DNA of 64,000 nucleotides from Channa striata (taxonomy: Eukaryota > Chordata > Actinopteri > Anabantiformes > Channidae): contig CM065182.1 in assembly GCA_033026295.1 (NCBI GenBank), positions 16,450,715 to 16,514,714 on the forward strand. The letters are read 5' to 3'. Shown one piece after another: positions 15,401 to 27,868 of this stretch. A program made the translations under genes and the position numbers. Each line of letters starts with the position of its first letter. Within the stretch, counting starts at the first letter, position 1. The notes under the pieces are model-generated. The model worked only from the letters and a program-made list of their open reading frames with translations. It was not told the DNA's origin and made no database searches.

Positions 15401-17739
15401 TGTCTTAGTCAAGAGGTAGGAAGCGTTGGGCTTGGCAGACACTGCGATCAGCTGCTTCACTGTGTCACTCCATTAGCACTTTCCCCTGTGTGTGCTCCCC
15501 TAACTCTCACCGCCCACTGGCCCGCTGACACTGGCGGGCAGCTCCAGGGGTGACCAAATGCATTGTGAATAATATAATACGATGCATATCAGATTTACAA
15601 GATGTGTCAGACCAACAACAAAAGAAAAAGTCTGGTTACAAGTCAGAATTTATAATGCCAACTAGGTTATCGGCCTCGTTGGCATTTTCCAGTGTGATAC
15701 ATAAATACAGTTTAAAGTAAAGTTCTTAAATGTTGAATACCTTTCTATTTTTAGAAATACTAGTCAATTAAATAATCTGAGAAAATATGTTTTTGTGTTT
15801 TGCAAAGCCCTAGGGCGTGCTGGAAGAAAACCGATTAGCGCATCAGCATTGTAGAGGCTGAATGATGACTTCTGGGTCCGCCTCAGGCCTGCTGGCTATT
15901 AAAGCAACTGCTGCTCACTAAATTAAACAGAAAGGGTTTAATATCAAACCTAATATGTGGCCGTACATTAAATGCACATGTGGGTTTCGGCTCCTCAACG
16001 TTACACTGTGAAATTGTAAGTGCGTGACCAGTTTCTAACAGAGAAACCGTGCGGTCCACTGTCCTATTGCAGAGTAGTAAGAGTTGAGAGTGAGTCCTAT
16101 TGTTCCATTCTCTGCCTTCTGGGCCTTCATGTAGCCACAAATGAAAACCCACAAACACACTATTTCTTAAAGTAGTCCTTTCTCTCTCGAGGGATATTGA
16201 CCGTACCGGTGAAGTTCTGGTTGGCTGCGCTCTGCAGAGATGTTGTTGCTGTCAAAGGAAATATACAGTCCCTGTCGGGAACCCAGGTGTGCTGAGGTAA
16301 ACTGTTAAATTTGGTCATTACTCCTGTAATAGTGCTTTTATGGTTCGTTCACCGGGGTCATGTGTGCAGCCGCCACAGCGAGTCTTTGTTGAAAGGTCTG
16401 CAGACAGAGACGTAGCCGTCAGTTGTCGGGTGGATCGTATTAAAACAGCTTCCAGTGTCCACAGACGTGGCTAACGGCGACTGTCAGAGAGACCGTCACA
16501 GACCCTGTTGCAGCACTGACAAATCTGAATGTTAAAGAATAAAGATAATCTCTTTCTTGGAGCAAGCCTTGATGGCAAAAATGGGAAAATATAATGGCAT
16601 ATAATAATATAATATCATCTTAAGTGTGTTTGTGTGCGTGTGTGTGTGTTTGCCTGCATGCAACAACATATGCATGCATGTGTTGATTTGTAAGTGCCGA
16701 CTGGGCTGGAGGCAGGGCCAGAGGGAGGAGAAGGCAATTCTAATGGTTTTTTGATGTAGATAAATGGCTTACAGATGGTCCACTCAATATATTCAAATGA
16801 GATATAAAAATAGGGGAGGGGCTATCAATACAGGGATGGTTCCAGTTGTGACAATGTGGGACAGAAATACGCTGATCAGGACAACCAACCAGACACATGT
16901 AAACTGGATGGAAGTAAATATTCACTGTTCTCTATTTATACTTTCATACCTAAGTCAGATTTCTTGTGGCTATAACCTAAAATAAGAATTACTAAATTTG
17001 AACATCAAAAAGTATGTTAGTCTGTTTATTAAATAAAAGAATGGACCATCACTGATTTCTTGCTAGTTGCAGCTTCTTATAAAACTACAAAACACAAAAG
17101 ATACATCTGTGCTTTTATTATAAACTGAGTATTACAATTATTGTATTAGTGAAAGAAATGAAAATGTAATTGAATAAAAAATAACAAAAAAGGATAATGC
17201 AACAATATAAAACCATTCAAAATGGCCATTGGTGGTGGTATTACAAACTTCTAAGATCCAGTAGTCTGGAAAGCTTATGACTAAGAAGATAATCCTCTTC
17301 ATGCAGCCATCTCAGTCTGCAGACAATGCGCTGGAGGTAACACATTCCATACAATAATGTTTGATCGGTATAAATTGTTTCTGCCCAAATTCCACCTTTA
17401 ACACTTGGCTGGAAAAGAAACCCAAATGCGATTATGCACATGTGAATTAATCCAGAGATGAGCACAGGGTAATGTATGGTAATTATCCAACAGGGTATTC
17501 TTACATAGCGATTAGCATATCTGGGAGGCCAGACAGGGATGGGAGGGCAGTCTGAGAGCGAGGAAAGGACATAGCTGCTGATAAGAGGCTCGTTTTTTTA
17601 TGTTGATGAAAAATGTGGATAGACTGGCTACAGGCATGTACCCGCCCCCCCCCTTTCTGCTCTTTCTATCTCATGTGCACATACACAGCCTCAAAGGTGA
17701 ACGGACATGTGGATGTATTTGAGCACAGACAGAGGACAG

Positions 17740-17783
17740 ACACACACATGCACACACACACTCACACACACACACACTCACAT
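17740..17783 (+). repeat. (CA)n microsatellite, interrupted
   Basis: CA repeats broken by single TG and TC units. Confidence 0.9.
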
Positions 17784-19701
17784 CACAACTATCAGAGAGC
17801 AAAGGGATCAAAACAAGAAAGGGAATTACTGGACGTGAGCAAAAAGATTGCTCAAACATCACTGAGGAAGACACGCAGTGTGCCTCAGTGCAGCTGTGCC
17901 TCTTCATGGTACAGTTAATTATTAACAAATCGTAAGTACAAAATCAATTCAGAGGTTATTGTACAATCCATACACTCTATATGATGTGGCAGATAAAACA
18001 TGAATGACAGTGAAAGTCAAGAAGTGGAGCAACTGCAAAGTATGAAGAAGGGACAATGGTGTAATTTTCACTGTGTTGTTTAATTGAATGACTGATGATA
18101 GATGAAAAACTGTAAACACCCTGAATCCTACCACAGAAAAAAACTGTTTTGCTCAGTTTTTGCAATTTTGCAGTTTATTGTATGTTTACTTTTTCTTCCT
18201 CAAACACCTAAATACACATTTTCTTTGTATAAGCACTGTGGTATGATAATATCTGGGCTAAAAGATGAACAACAAGAATTTTGCAGTATCTTTCTTTTTT
18301 GTAACAATTACATCATTATTATACAAAATCATAATTAAAAAATAAATGAATCGTATCATAGATGTTTCTGCATGTTTCTGTCGATCATTTGTGATACCTT
18401 TACACTTCCAAGCACCTTCTAAACCCCTAATGTCCCTTACGCTAACAAAAGCAGTAGTTATGATGTTTTGCCAGCATAAACACGTTTCGGGCTACATCCG
18501 TTGCGGTTTCTGTCTACTCTGCAACACCACAGCACAACGCAGCCACTGTATCAATTCAGAGTTTGGTATTTATGTGTAATCAGCCATGTAGGACACCAGC
18601 TTGCCAAGAATCCAAGCCCTTTGTGAGATGCCCATCTGCTTAGTGGATTGGGACAAGCCCGGTCCCAAAGGGCTGCTGAAATCAAAGGGTGAGTATGAGA
18701 AGACTCGGCTGAAAAGACAAGGGTGGGTGGCAGCATCAGGACACAGTCTGTCTGTGGCACTCTTGCAGTCCCCTGTTATTCTAATGCAGCATCTATGACT
18801 CCTGTGCATGCATACAACTTGGAGATAAGAGATTGACAGATGCACGAGACAAAGCAGACCGGGATGTCTGGCACATGCATCCGTCCATGGAGCAAGAGTC
18901 CGACTGGCTTAATAAAAAAACGTCAGAACCAGGAACTTGAACTTGAATAGTTTCATCATTTTGTACTTACTTCTCCTAGAAAGTAATACAATTAGTTGAC
19001 CTGTTACACAGTACAAGCAGTGATAATGTGCTTTACCCAACGAATTTCAAGCTGTCAAGATGAGAGCGTGACTTTACTCTTTGTAGGTTTTCTTGGTAAT
19101 AATCTTTCCGATAACTATGAGGTATAAACTCAAAATAAAGACAACACTGCCAGCAATACTTCTCTCCTTCTCCATTTTTCATCTTGAACCTGCTTGCATT
19201 TAAAGTTTATAAGAGACCCTTACAAAAACAACACAAAGCACTGTGATATTATTCTCATTTATGTTTTCTAATTCATTGTGCTACTCTAAATTACTACAAA
19301 AAATTAATTGTATTACTATAATATCTTACTTTCTGACACCATGAGTTTGCTGAGTGCAGGACCAGTAAGGTGAACTACTTGATGCCTTTATGATGAAGTT
19401 GCATAGCACGTTGCAGAAGAAAACGTTTTAAATAATGGGAATGACTCTGCTCTTGTCTGGTAGTGTAGGTACGATACAACCAGATGTCATCCATTGCTGG
19501 AGCACAGTGGGTGGCAGGGATTATAGACCTGGATGAGGGTGTTTAGTGAGAAAGGTCCTGTCGAGGTGGCCGCTCTTTAGACAAGAGTTGGAGCTTTGAC
19601 TTGACACGAGTAGGACTGAAATCCAGAACAGACATCTGAACAGTGGTGTGATTAAAAAAAAACACAACCTGCGCCTGCATTTGGGATCTTCTGGAGGGTT
19701 T

Positions 19702-20196
19702 TCAATATCTAAGGTGGCAGTCCCATAGCCCCAGGGCACTGCAGTAGTCAAGATGAGAGATGACCTGAGCCTGCAGAAAGCTAGGGTCTGATCTTTCTGA
19801 TGCTGCAGAGGATAAATCTGCACGGCCGAGAGACAGAGGAGATGCTGTCAGTGAGCAACAGAGTTCTGGTGTTGATCCAGTGTTGTATGGAAGGTCTCGC
19901 TGGTTGTCCACCACTAACGTCAGCCAGGGTCTGGACTCGGGTGAGTTGATTTGTTCCATGGACCAAAGGAAGACCAATTTAACATCCCAACTGCCCGGTA
20001 GCACAGAAAGCATCTCCGCCTCTCCTTCCTTGGGATATAGTACCAGTAAAACAGCCCACGGTTCTCCTACTCTAATGCCCCACACGCATTCTCCAAAAGT
20101 CTGGAGATAGAGCGAGATGATCTTCTCCTTGTTGTGTCCGGGTGTCATGATTAAGTTGACCGAGTTGGACTGCCAATCAAACAGGCATGCTTTCAC
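19702..20196 (-). mobile_element. degraded LINE reverse-transcriptase fragment (L2-like)
   Basis: On the - strand, broken across frames, it reads SRPCRFILCSIRKIRP and QAQVISHLDYCSAL. These match the SRLDYCN region near the end of the reverse transcriptase in fish L2-type LINEs; LTLVVDNQ upstream fits the same protein. Frameshifts show it is dead. Family assignment is by recalled motif. Confidence 0.6.
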
Positions 20197-20296
20197 CAGA
20201 CCAGAGAGAAAAATAGGCCAAAAAAAACATTAAAAGTAATAGCAACCCCAGGTTTATGATGTCTAAATTGTTTCGGAAGAGCATCCTCTGGCATAA

Positions 20297-20366
20297 AGAG
20301 GAAACATACCAACATGAAAACATCCTTAAAGTGAAGTATGTTGGAGGGAGCATCATTTTTTGGAGT
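20297..20366 (+). mobile_element. Tc1/mariner transposase remnant
   Basis: Reads HENILKVKYVGGSIIFWS, resembling the Tc1-family transposase motif VKHGGGSIMLWG. Only this short stretch is clear, and neither inverted repeat was found. It sits just beyond the LINE fragment. Confidence 0.45.
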
Positions 20367-21579
20367 TTATTACTTTAAGGATTGTTATTATGAGCCCCGT
20401 TCTTCTCCGAGTGCATCATAGCACCTAAAGTCCTGGTGCAGGACAGGCTCAGTGTGGATGACCTTCAAATGAGACAGGCAGCAACATCCAGGAGGCAAGT
20501 TTGGAGAGAAATGGGCACGTGCAGAGGAGATCCTTCCTGGACCAGTTGTCCAGCTCTGAACCGAGGTCCCACCCACAGCATGTCATTTAAAAATGAGATA
20601 TACTCTAGAAATGCTACAAAGAAAAAGTCAAAAGCAAGAGTCATGACCCCGCCACAGCAGGGCTGATTATGCCTCATGGATGTGGCCACTGTACTCCAGC
20701 CTGAGCCATATCCCCTGACTGAGATCACAACAGCCGTACGGAAGACAAGCACTGGACAGCCGCCATTATAAATCAAAACATTGTAGTTGATTTAATGGTT
20801 TTATTTATTTTTCACCTCTAATTATTCAGTTTTGTTTGTTTTTGGGGTTTACTCTGTGAATCAGTAATTCCCTGCCTACAACGCTGTATGTTCAGGGGTT
20901 GAATGAATGAACTGTACAAAGAAGATTACATCAGAGCATTTCTTCATACACGTCCTCTGAGCAGCCAAGACATGTGAGACAGGTGACCTGCTTGTGAGAG
21001 ACTGAGCATGTGTTGTGTGGAAAAAAGCCTTTTTTCCGAGGGTGGGACGACCATATGCCCCCACACTCCGACAATTCCCCACCCACTGCTTGTCCGATTC
21101 CCCCTCAACTTACACACAAGCATGCTCATTTTTATCAACACAGCCTGGCCCCCACCCCCCAGCCCACCATGCCATTCCTTGCAAACACTAGCTGACAGCA
21201 GCTGCACTGATGAGCACAATGCTTGGTCCAAGGCAGCCCAGCTGGGCTCACTCCCCACTTGACACTGGTTTGACCTCTGGCATGCGAGTCGTCCTCCCCG
21301 AAGGCTGCTAGCCTGGCTCAGTCTGTCCCTCTATCTCCTTTCCCCACGCCCATCCCTCCCAGGCAGGGAACACAGCCAGCATCAGGGTGCATCCTCAGGT
21401 TAGCCAGGTCAATTAAATTCAAATTGAGGGTAAATGATTTGAGAGAAGAGCGGGAAAAGACAACAGCTTTGTCTTGTTAGTTGAGACGTTAAAAATGTTC
21501 ATAAAACGTCCATATCTGCTTGTTGAAGTTCATCTTTTGAGGTATAGCCGCTCCCGTGTGCACGTGTTCTTATTTAACC

Positions 21580-21860
21580 CCTTCTACATTCACACCTCCT
21601 GTAAACGCCTGTGTAATACGTCTCCTGGCATAAGAGACTGATGACACCGGGGAACCTAAGCAGAAGCTGATAGTGTGACAAAGCCAGGAGGGTGAGGATG
21701 CGGTGGAAGGAGTGCCATCACTCCCCTCTGCCATTGTGCTCTTTACAACTTTACAAAATAGCCTTTTAATTTGCTGGAGTGTCTGGGGTGTCTGAATTGT
21801 GCCTGCATCAATCACCATCATCAGCCGGGCCGTGGGCACTCCGTCCCCTGGGCCCTCTCA
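21580..21860. promoter_or_regulatory. candidate conserved non-coding stretch
   Basis: A non-repetitive stretch of balanced composition, 3 kb upstream of lhx1, containing 'ccttttaatttgctggag' and 'gcatcaatcaccatcatc'. No coding potential. Confidence 0.22.
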
Positions 21861-23129
21861 CTGAATGGCCCCTGAGGCAGATCACGCTTTCTCCCCTCAC
21901 ATGCTGTCGGCTTCCCTCCGTGTGCCGCTCCTCTTCTTCAGCCTGATACTGACTCACTCAAAAATACTGACACGGCTCAAACTGCACCAATCGCTGCACT
22001 TTATGCTGCTACCGGCTTTTGAAAATGAAGTATCGGACATGACCACTTCAGACCAGTTAGACTAATTGACTAATTTGACCAGAGCCATCATCACCAAGAT
22101 TGATTTCTCTCTATTAACAATTGCAGTGTGATGATACATTAATGTGATATACTGCTACTCGCTGTCAAATACGTTTGGATCAAAGTGTAGAGGTGGTCAA
22201 TATGGATAATATATATGAAGATATAAAGATCCCTTTTCACATTTCATATCACAGATCACATTTGACATTTCTTATTATTGTCAGAGGTCTAGTTATTATA
22301 GGAGGAGCTGTTTTCATTATGTTCAAACTGTCTGATTCACATTTGATGTGCCTTTGTCTGTTTTATCTGTATTATGGGGATTTTTTTTTTGTTGTTTATT
22401 TTTGGTCCTGATTTTGTATTGATGAGTCTTTTCAAGTCTTTTCACTGTTTTTTATCTATTTGGGTGAAATGTAAAATCTTTCTGTCTGTTCTGTCAATTC
22501 AATACCACAACACATGTGTAAAATACTGTAGCCCAAGAATATTAAAACATGAATGACACATTCAAGTAAAGTTTGATTGCCATTCATTATCTGAGCTGCT
22601 TTTTTTGTCACAGGTCGTGCAGTTAATGGATCCTACTGCAGCTGTTACTGTACAAGAAACAGGGGACCTAGATATATATACAATTTTAAAAACGCAGCTG
22701 CTCAGGCTGCATGCAAGACTAATAAACAGCAGGTACGTTTAGGGAAAGGTGCTGCTTGAAAAGGTGTATGTCAACTGAGTGTGAGAGATGCTCAGTCAAC
22801 TTTAACTAAGCTCAACAAGATGTCACAGCTCAAACTATGCTCACTGAAACCATACAAAAGCCCTTTTAAAGCAGTTAAGCACGGAGCAAATTGAATCTAG
22901 GAGGGAGCGAATGAAAAAGTGATGAGGCGCTTTGATTGAATTTTTGCCAAGTGTAATCCCCATCCTTGTCTTTCGGCATTTATCGTTTAAGGCACTTATT
23001 CTACTCAGATGAGATTCTGATTGGAAGATCTCTGTTAAGCTGCATTCAGCATCGAGGGACCGAATAAGTAAACACTCCTCTGAAACTCTATGAGATCACA
23101 GATTTGTTGGCAGGTATGTTCTTTGTGTC

Positions 23130-23285
23130 CCAACTTTGCCATTCCACGACTACCTAATCAGCTTTAATTGACTTTAATTAGCATCTAGTAATTCATTTTG
23201 TTTTCTCTAAATTATTTGTATGAATGGCCCCAGTGGGTGGCCTTGTTCATCTCGTTAGGGCCAATTAGCTGCAATTAACAAACAC
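23130..23285. promoter_or_regulatory. candidate regulatory element rich in homeobox sites
   Basis: About 1.7 kb upstream of the lhx1 promoter. It contains several TAAT/ATTA cores: TTTAATTG and TAATTA (23175-23180), TAGTAATTC, CAATTAG and CAATTAA, separated by GC-balanced blocks. It reads like vertebrate conserved non-coding DNA. Lhx-class homeodomains themselves bind TAATTA, so self-regulation is possible. Conservation was not tested. Confidence 0.35.
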
Positions 23286-24769
23286 TAATGACATGCTTTT
23301 TACACTCCAAGCAAACAGAGAGCACCCTGCCAGATTCCAGTGCTGCACAGAGACCTCTTGTGTGTTGGAGTGGTGCTGTGGGCCAGCTCACCAGGCCAGG
23401 TTTCCAATCAACACCTCTCACGGAGAAACACAGACCCAGAAGGAGACGCTTATCCACACAGCTCACAGTCAGCACACCACCGAGATAATTACTCTCCCCC
23501 TCTGGTCCTTTCATTGTCACCCACTGTTACACGCAGACATCTGAAAATATGTTCACAAAACAAAGCCAGTGTTCGAGACAACTTTAGCACTAATTATTAT
23601 GAGCAGACCTTTGGTCTGTGTAGAAAATATCTCACTCATCCAAACACACTTTGTGGCAAGCAAAACCATGAGAAAATTATAATTTTATAAAATCTTCTGA
23701 TGCTGGCATGACCATCATTTATTATTATTATTAACTATAGTTAAAAACAGAGCAGGCATAGCAAATTGCAAGAAAATAGAAGATTTTTTCTACTAATTTC
23801 TCTTAAAGTTGTTGCTTGTCTAAATATTTTTTGTGTAAGTTTTCCTCCAAAATTCAACTGTGCTGCTTTTTTACATAGAATATTCACTAAAATAATTTTT
23901 GCTCATGTTTTTATGCCCTTTTTTTGTTTCATACATCATGAGAGCATTGAGGTACTGTCAAACGTACATAAACAGCATCCTCACAGTGATTTGTCACAGC
24001 TCTATTATTAGTGTATTAGATACAATTTATTGTATCCATTAACATTATATTTTTTTATAAGAAACCGTATGCTTGGCTTTTTTTATTGTATTTTTATTGT
24101 TTATTGCTCAGTTTTGCAAATCTCTTCAGCCAACAAAAACACCAGAATTTGACAACATTTTTCCAAAACATATAATCTTGTGTGTTGATAAAAATGCGTT
24201 AAACAAAGAACTGACTGAATGATCTACCTTCCTCTTACAAAATTAAAAACCAATGAGCAGTGAAACTGCCAAAGCTCCTAAATAATCTGAAAACCATATT
24301 AAACCCAAAACGTGTTTGATCTCCTTTATCTCCTAGATGTGCAGTGTGAGGAGCGTGTGTTTGAGAGCTGGAGTCTGTGGGACTACAGAGCATCTCTAAC
24401 AGCCGTCAGTGAGCGGAGTCCTTTCACAGCAAATGCAGAATAATGCTGGAATCTGTGTGAAAGGCTTGAGTTCAGGACCACTCATTATTCGTCATCTGCT
24501 CCATTTTATACTTATGATATCATCATAGACCATCAGAGGGGGAGGCTGTTTTTTTAGAACACTTTGTCAAAGTTAAAGGTTGACTGCCGTTTATTGATCA
24601 TTTCATCCTAAATCTTTTTTATGACAAAACTTGCTGGAGGAAGTATTTTGGACAGGAAAAAACAAACAGGCTCTTAACAAACTGTGACGTAGACAACTCG
24701 GTTTTAATGATGACATCATGACACTGATTTGTCCCGCTGTTTCATTTTCTCTTCCTTCTATAACCATTG

Positions 24770-25350
24770 TGTCTTGCTTTACGTCACATATGGACACATG
24801 GCTGAAGTCCATGCAATACAGTCATTTTTTTTTTTTCGTTTTCCATGAGGCTGACGTCACAGCTCTCTTATTAGGCAATAGGCTGAGCTCGGAGAGGTGC
24901 GCTCATTACAGCGGTTCTCTCAGTCTGAGAGCAAATCAGAGGGAAACTGGGCCAGAAATGACCAGGCTGGTGGCTGTGGCAGCACAACACGGCTCCACTG
25001 CAGACGCCACTCAGGAAATACCGCGCAGAACTGCCCCGGCCGCAGACAAGCCTTTATTATTTTTATTATCCTTATTATCATTTTTAATTGCGCTCACTGG
25101 TAAAAATCGCACGCTGCTGGCTCGGCTCGGATCCTTGTCTTTCCGACATGCTGTCCGGTAGTTTCATTTCCACAGTTTGGAGCTGCCACATGTGGATGGA
25201 TGACGAGCTGCGTTTCTCCTCGCGGATGGTGATGTAATTTTTGGATACAGTGGATTTCCCGGATCATATTCCAAACCCGGTCGACCCCGAGCTGAGTGGG
25301 ACGCGCAGGCTGAACCTCACACACATCGGGCCTGGGAATCACTCCGGACA
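24770..25350 (+). promoter_or_regulatory. lhx1 promoter and 5' leader with CRE-type sites
   Basis: This stretch just upstream of the lhx1 ATG is richer in CpG than its surroundings. It carries a consensus cAMP-response element TGACGTCA at 24852-24859 and a near match TTACGTCA at 24779-24786. No clear TATA box was seen, so the transcription start is not fixed; somewhere about 24860-24950 is a guess. If transcription starts there, the leader holds at least two upstream ORFs (24958-25161 and 25148-25237) before the real start at 25351. The CRE matches are seen directly; their function is inferred. Confidence 0.5.
24958..25161 (+). other. possible upstream ORF in the lhx1 leader (67 codons)
   Basis: An ATG at 24958 opens a frame of 67 residues closing at 25161, 190 nt before the lhx1 start. 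A second uORF, 25148-25237 (29 codons), overlaps its end in another frame. Neither resembles a known protein. They matter only if the lhx1 transcript begins upstream of them, which would lower initiation at the main ATG. Confidence 0.3.
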
Positions 25351-27868
25351 ATGCTTCACTGTGCTGGCTGCGAAAAGCCGATTGCTGACAGGTTCCTGCT
25401 GAAAGTTTTGGACAGACCTTGGCACATCGAGTGCGTTCAGTGCTGCGACTGCAAATGCAGTTTGACAGAGAAGTGCTTTTCCCGGGAGGGGAGACTGTAC
25501 TGTAAGAATGACTTCTTTAGGTGAGCGTCTGTGAATTTAGTGAGAGAAAAGGACTTAAATTAGTCTCACTGTCATTTTTAAATTACATGAAAAGGTGTAA
25601 TTTGACTCCATATAAGTTGCACAAACGGGAAATAATAAATGCTTATCTCAGATCAAGTAGCAAATAGCTTTTTTTTTTTATTATATTACAAATGCAGTTG
25701 ACTTTTGATAAAGCTGTAGACTTTGCTTAGTTCTGATAACGTTTGATGGACCTACAGTCTGAATGTGACTGTGATTAGGAGCATCAGCAATTCACCCAAA
25801 TAATAAATCTAAAAAAAAAGTCCCATTACAGGCCAGAGCATCTCCGTGTGAAACTGTCCCCTGACTGTCCCTCTCCCTCCTACACAGGAAATTTGGGACC
25901 AAGTGTGGCGGCTGCGCCCAGGGGATTTTACCCAGTGATCTTGTCCGCAAAGCCAAGAGCAAAGTGTTTCACCTGAACTGTTTCACCTGTGTGATGTGTA
26001 ACAGACAACTGTCCACGGGAGAGGAGCTGTACATCCTGGACGAGTTCAAGTTTGTGTGTAAGGAGGACTACCACAGCAACAGCGGCAAAGACACCATCCT
26101 CCTCTCAGGTGAGTCACTGGGGTTGCTATGTTACAAAGAGAGAAGCAAAAGGTTTCATATCAGGAATAATCAGTGTGAGCTAAAAATTAATAGTATCATC
26201 ATCATTATATTGTTATTATTATTATTACTATTATTATTGTTGTTGTGTGTTTATTATTTTACATTTACGTTTGCAGTGTTAATCCTCCCTAATAAATAAT
26301 GTGGCAGTGTGTTTTATGTAGGCCTGTTTGTCTAAAATATTAATATGGCATTATGTTTTGGTTTATATTTGCTTCAGTATTAACGACACAGGCATTTTTT
26401 TTTACACATTTTCGTGATTTTAATTGTCCCATCCGGTCAATATGACGCGCCCTGCGCTAACGGGCCTGCGCCGTGTGTTATTATAATGATTATTATTGCG
26501 CTGTTACAGTCACGACATGCAGCGACCCGAGTCTGTCTCCGGACTCCCAAGACCCGCAGGACGACGGGAAGGACTCCGAGACGGGACACCTGTCCGATAA
26601 AGACGTGTGCAACAACGAGAACGACGAGCAGAGCGCCGTCGGGAAGCGGCGCGGGCCTCGGACCACCATCAAAGCCAAACAGCTGGAGACCCTGAAAGCG
26701 GCTTTTGCGGCCACGCCGAAACCCACCAGGCACATCAGGGAGCAGCTGTCCCGGGAGACCGGCCTCAGCATGAGAGTCATCCAGGTAACATCCCCTGTGT
26801 CCAAAGGGTTTTTAGGCCGCATCCTTCAGGACCGGCACCGGAAGGCGCCAACGAACTTTTGGACATAAAAACCGAATAGTGGCTCAGACATCCTCAGGGA
26901 CTGTGTCCTGACGTTCCTCTGGTTTTAGTTTTCTTTCAGATGGGGACCTTAAACCAGATTCTGGACTGTTGTCCCTAATCCCCTTTTAAACCATTAAGAG
27001 CAGGAGTCACTTAGCACTGAGCTCCTTTCATAAAGCTCCCGTGATGAAAAATCTTCATGGATTATTGCATCGTTTTTACTACACAGAATCTATTAAACGT
27101 GTTTCCGTCTCACTGGTTTTTACGTCAGTGCACATGGTCCCACACACACTCAGTACTTAGTAAAAAAGAAAAATTAATTATATTCTCCATTATTTTGGTG
27201 ACATGCTTGGTTTTTTTTTTTTTTTTTTTTTTGGCTGCTCCAGTTGTCTTACGCTGCCGTGATGTGTCCGTGTGTTAAAGGTTTGGTTCCAGAACCGCAG
27301 GTCCAAAGAGAGACGCATGAAGCAGCTGAGCGCGCTGAGCGCACGGAGACACCTGTTCTTCCGCAGCCCGAGGAGGATGAGGACGCTGGGAGAGAGGCTG
27401 GAACCCGGAGAGCTGGGACCCTTCTCTTATTACGGAGGTGAGCGGGCTTCATGGGGAGCATAAATCTGCAGTTTGTGTTGTGTACATTTTTTTCACTGAC
27501 TTCTTTTATTAAAAAAACAAAAATCAGATTACCCCAGTGAATACTACAACTCAGGAGGGAACTACGAGTACTTCCAGGGCCCGCCACCGTCCCACGCCCA
27601 GACCCCAGCAGACCTGGGCTTCGTGCCCTCCTCCGTCCCCGCTGGCACCCCGCTGGGAGCCATGGACCACCACCACCGGGGTCACCACTGTTCCGGGGAG
27701 GTGCAGTGTTTCCCCGACCCCGTGGACTCGCCCAGTCCCGGGCACAGCGTCTCCAGCGACACCTGCGGCCCCATCACGCCCTTCACCACCGTGTCGCTGA
27801 GTGACGCCGGATACACCAACCACCTGTCACAGACCTCGTCGGAAATGAGCGAAGGCACCGTGTGGTGA
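25351..27868 (+). CDS. lhx1: LIM-homeodomain transcription factor Lhx1 (Lim1 type), five exons
   Basis: Nuclear DNA-binding regulator; the family acts in gastrula organiser, kidney and neural patterning and works with the LIM-binding cofactor Ldb1. Exons: 25351-25520, 25888-26108, 26510-26784, 27281-27437, 27528-27868, all with GT-AG introns and compatible phases, summing to 1164 nt (387 residues plus stop). LIM1 zinc ligands read C4, C7, H25, C28, C31, C34, C51, D54; LIM2 reads C63, C66, H85, C88, C91, C94, C114, D117. The homeodomain is about residues 177-236, starting RRGPRTTIKAKQ, with recognition helix VWFQNRRSKERR split by an intron just before V223. The C-terminus ends EMSEGTVW, like the family's EMNEAAVW. 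The start has A at -3 and begins MLHCAGC, where human LHX1 begins MVHCAGC. Three homeodomain substitutions against human (S211, R212, S217) suggest a diverged fish duplicate (possibly lhx1b). Lhx5 is less likely given the neighbouring acaca and the SDPSLSPDSQDP linker. Confidence 0.96.
26208..26245 (+). repeat. (ATT)n microsatellite in lhx1 intron 2
   Basis: Imperfect ATT/GTT repeats about 100 nt after the exon 2 donor. Confidence 0.9.
27211..27232 (+). repeat. 22-nt poly-T in lhx1 intron 3
   Basis: Uninterrupted T run ending 48 nt before the exon that carries the homeodomain recognition helix. Confidence 0.95.

Larger units (their letters stand above)
7241..19701. other. intergenic, middle of lhx1 upstream desert
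   Basis: No gene was recognised. Short repeat ends occur at 7926 and 12400 and a CA repeat at 17740. The stretch about 10670-10790 is GC-richer and contains CATAAA/TTTATG words (Hox/Cdx type), but nothing firm can be said. Confidence 0.55.
20370..24769. other. intergenic, proximal lhx1 upstream region
   Basis: No coding exon was recognised. It contains the two candidate regulatory stretches at 21580-21860 and 23130-23285, and otherwise AT-rich spacer. Confidence 0.55.

Noticed and set aside
24718..25161. 147-codon ORF on the + strand upstream of lhx1
   Set aside because: It spans the CRE-bearing promoter and leader and shows no protein family. Only its downstream ATG part is kept, as a possible uORF.
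25094..25351. 85-codon ORF antisense to the lhx1 leader
   Set aside because: Shadow of GC-rich promoter sequence; no homology.
26437..26822. ORFs of 98 and 109 codons antisense to lhx1 exon 3
   Set aside because: Antisense shadows of the homeodomain exon.
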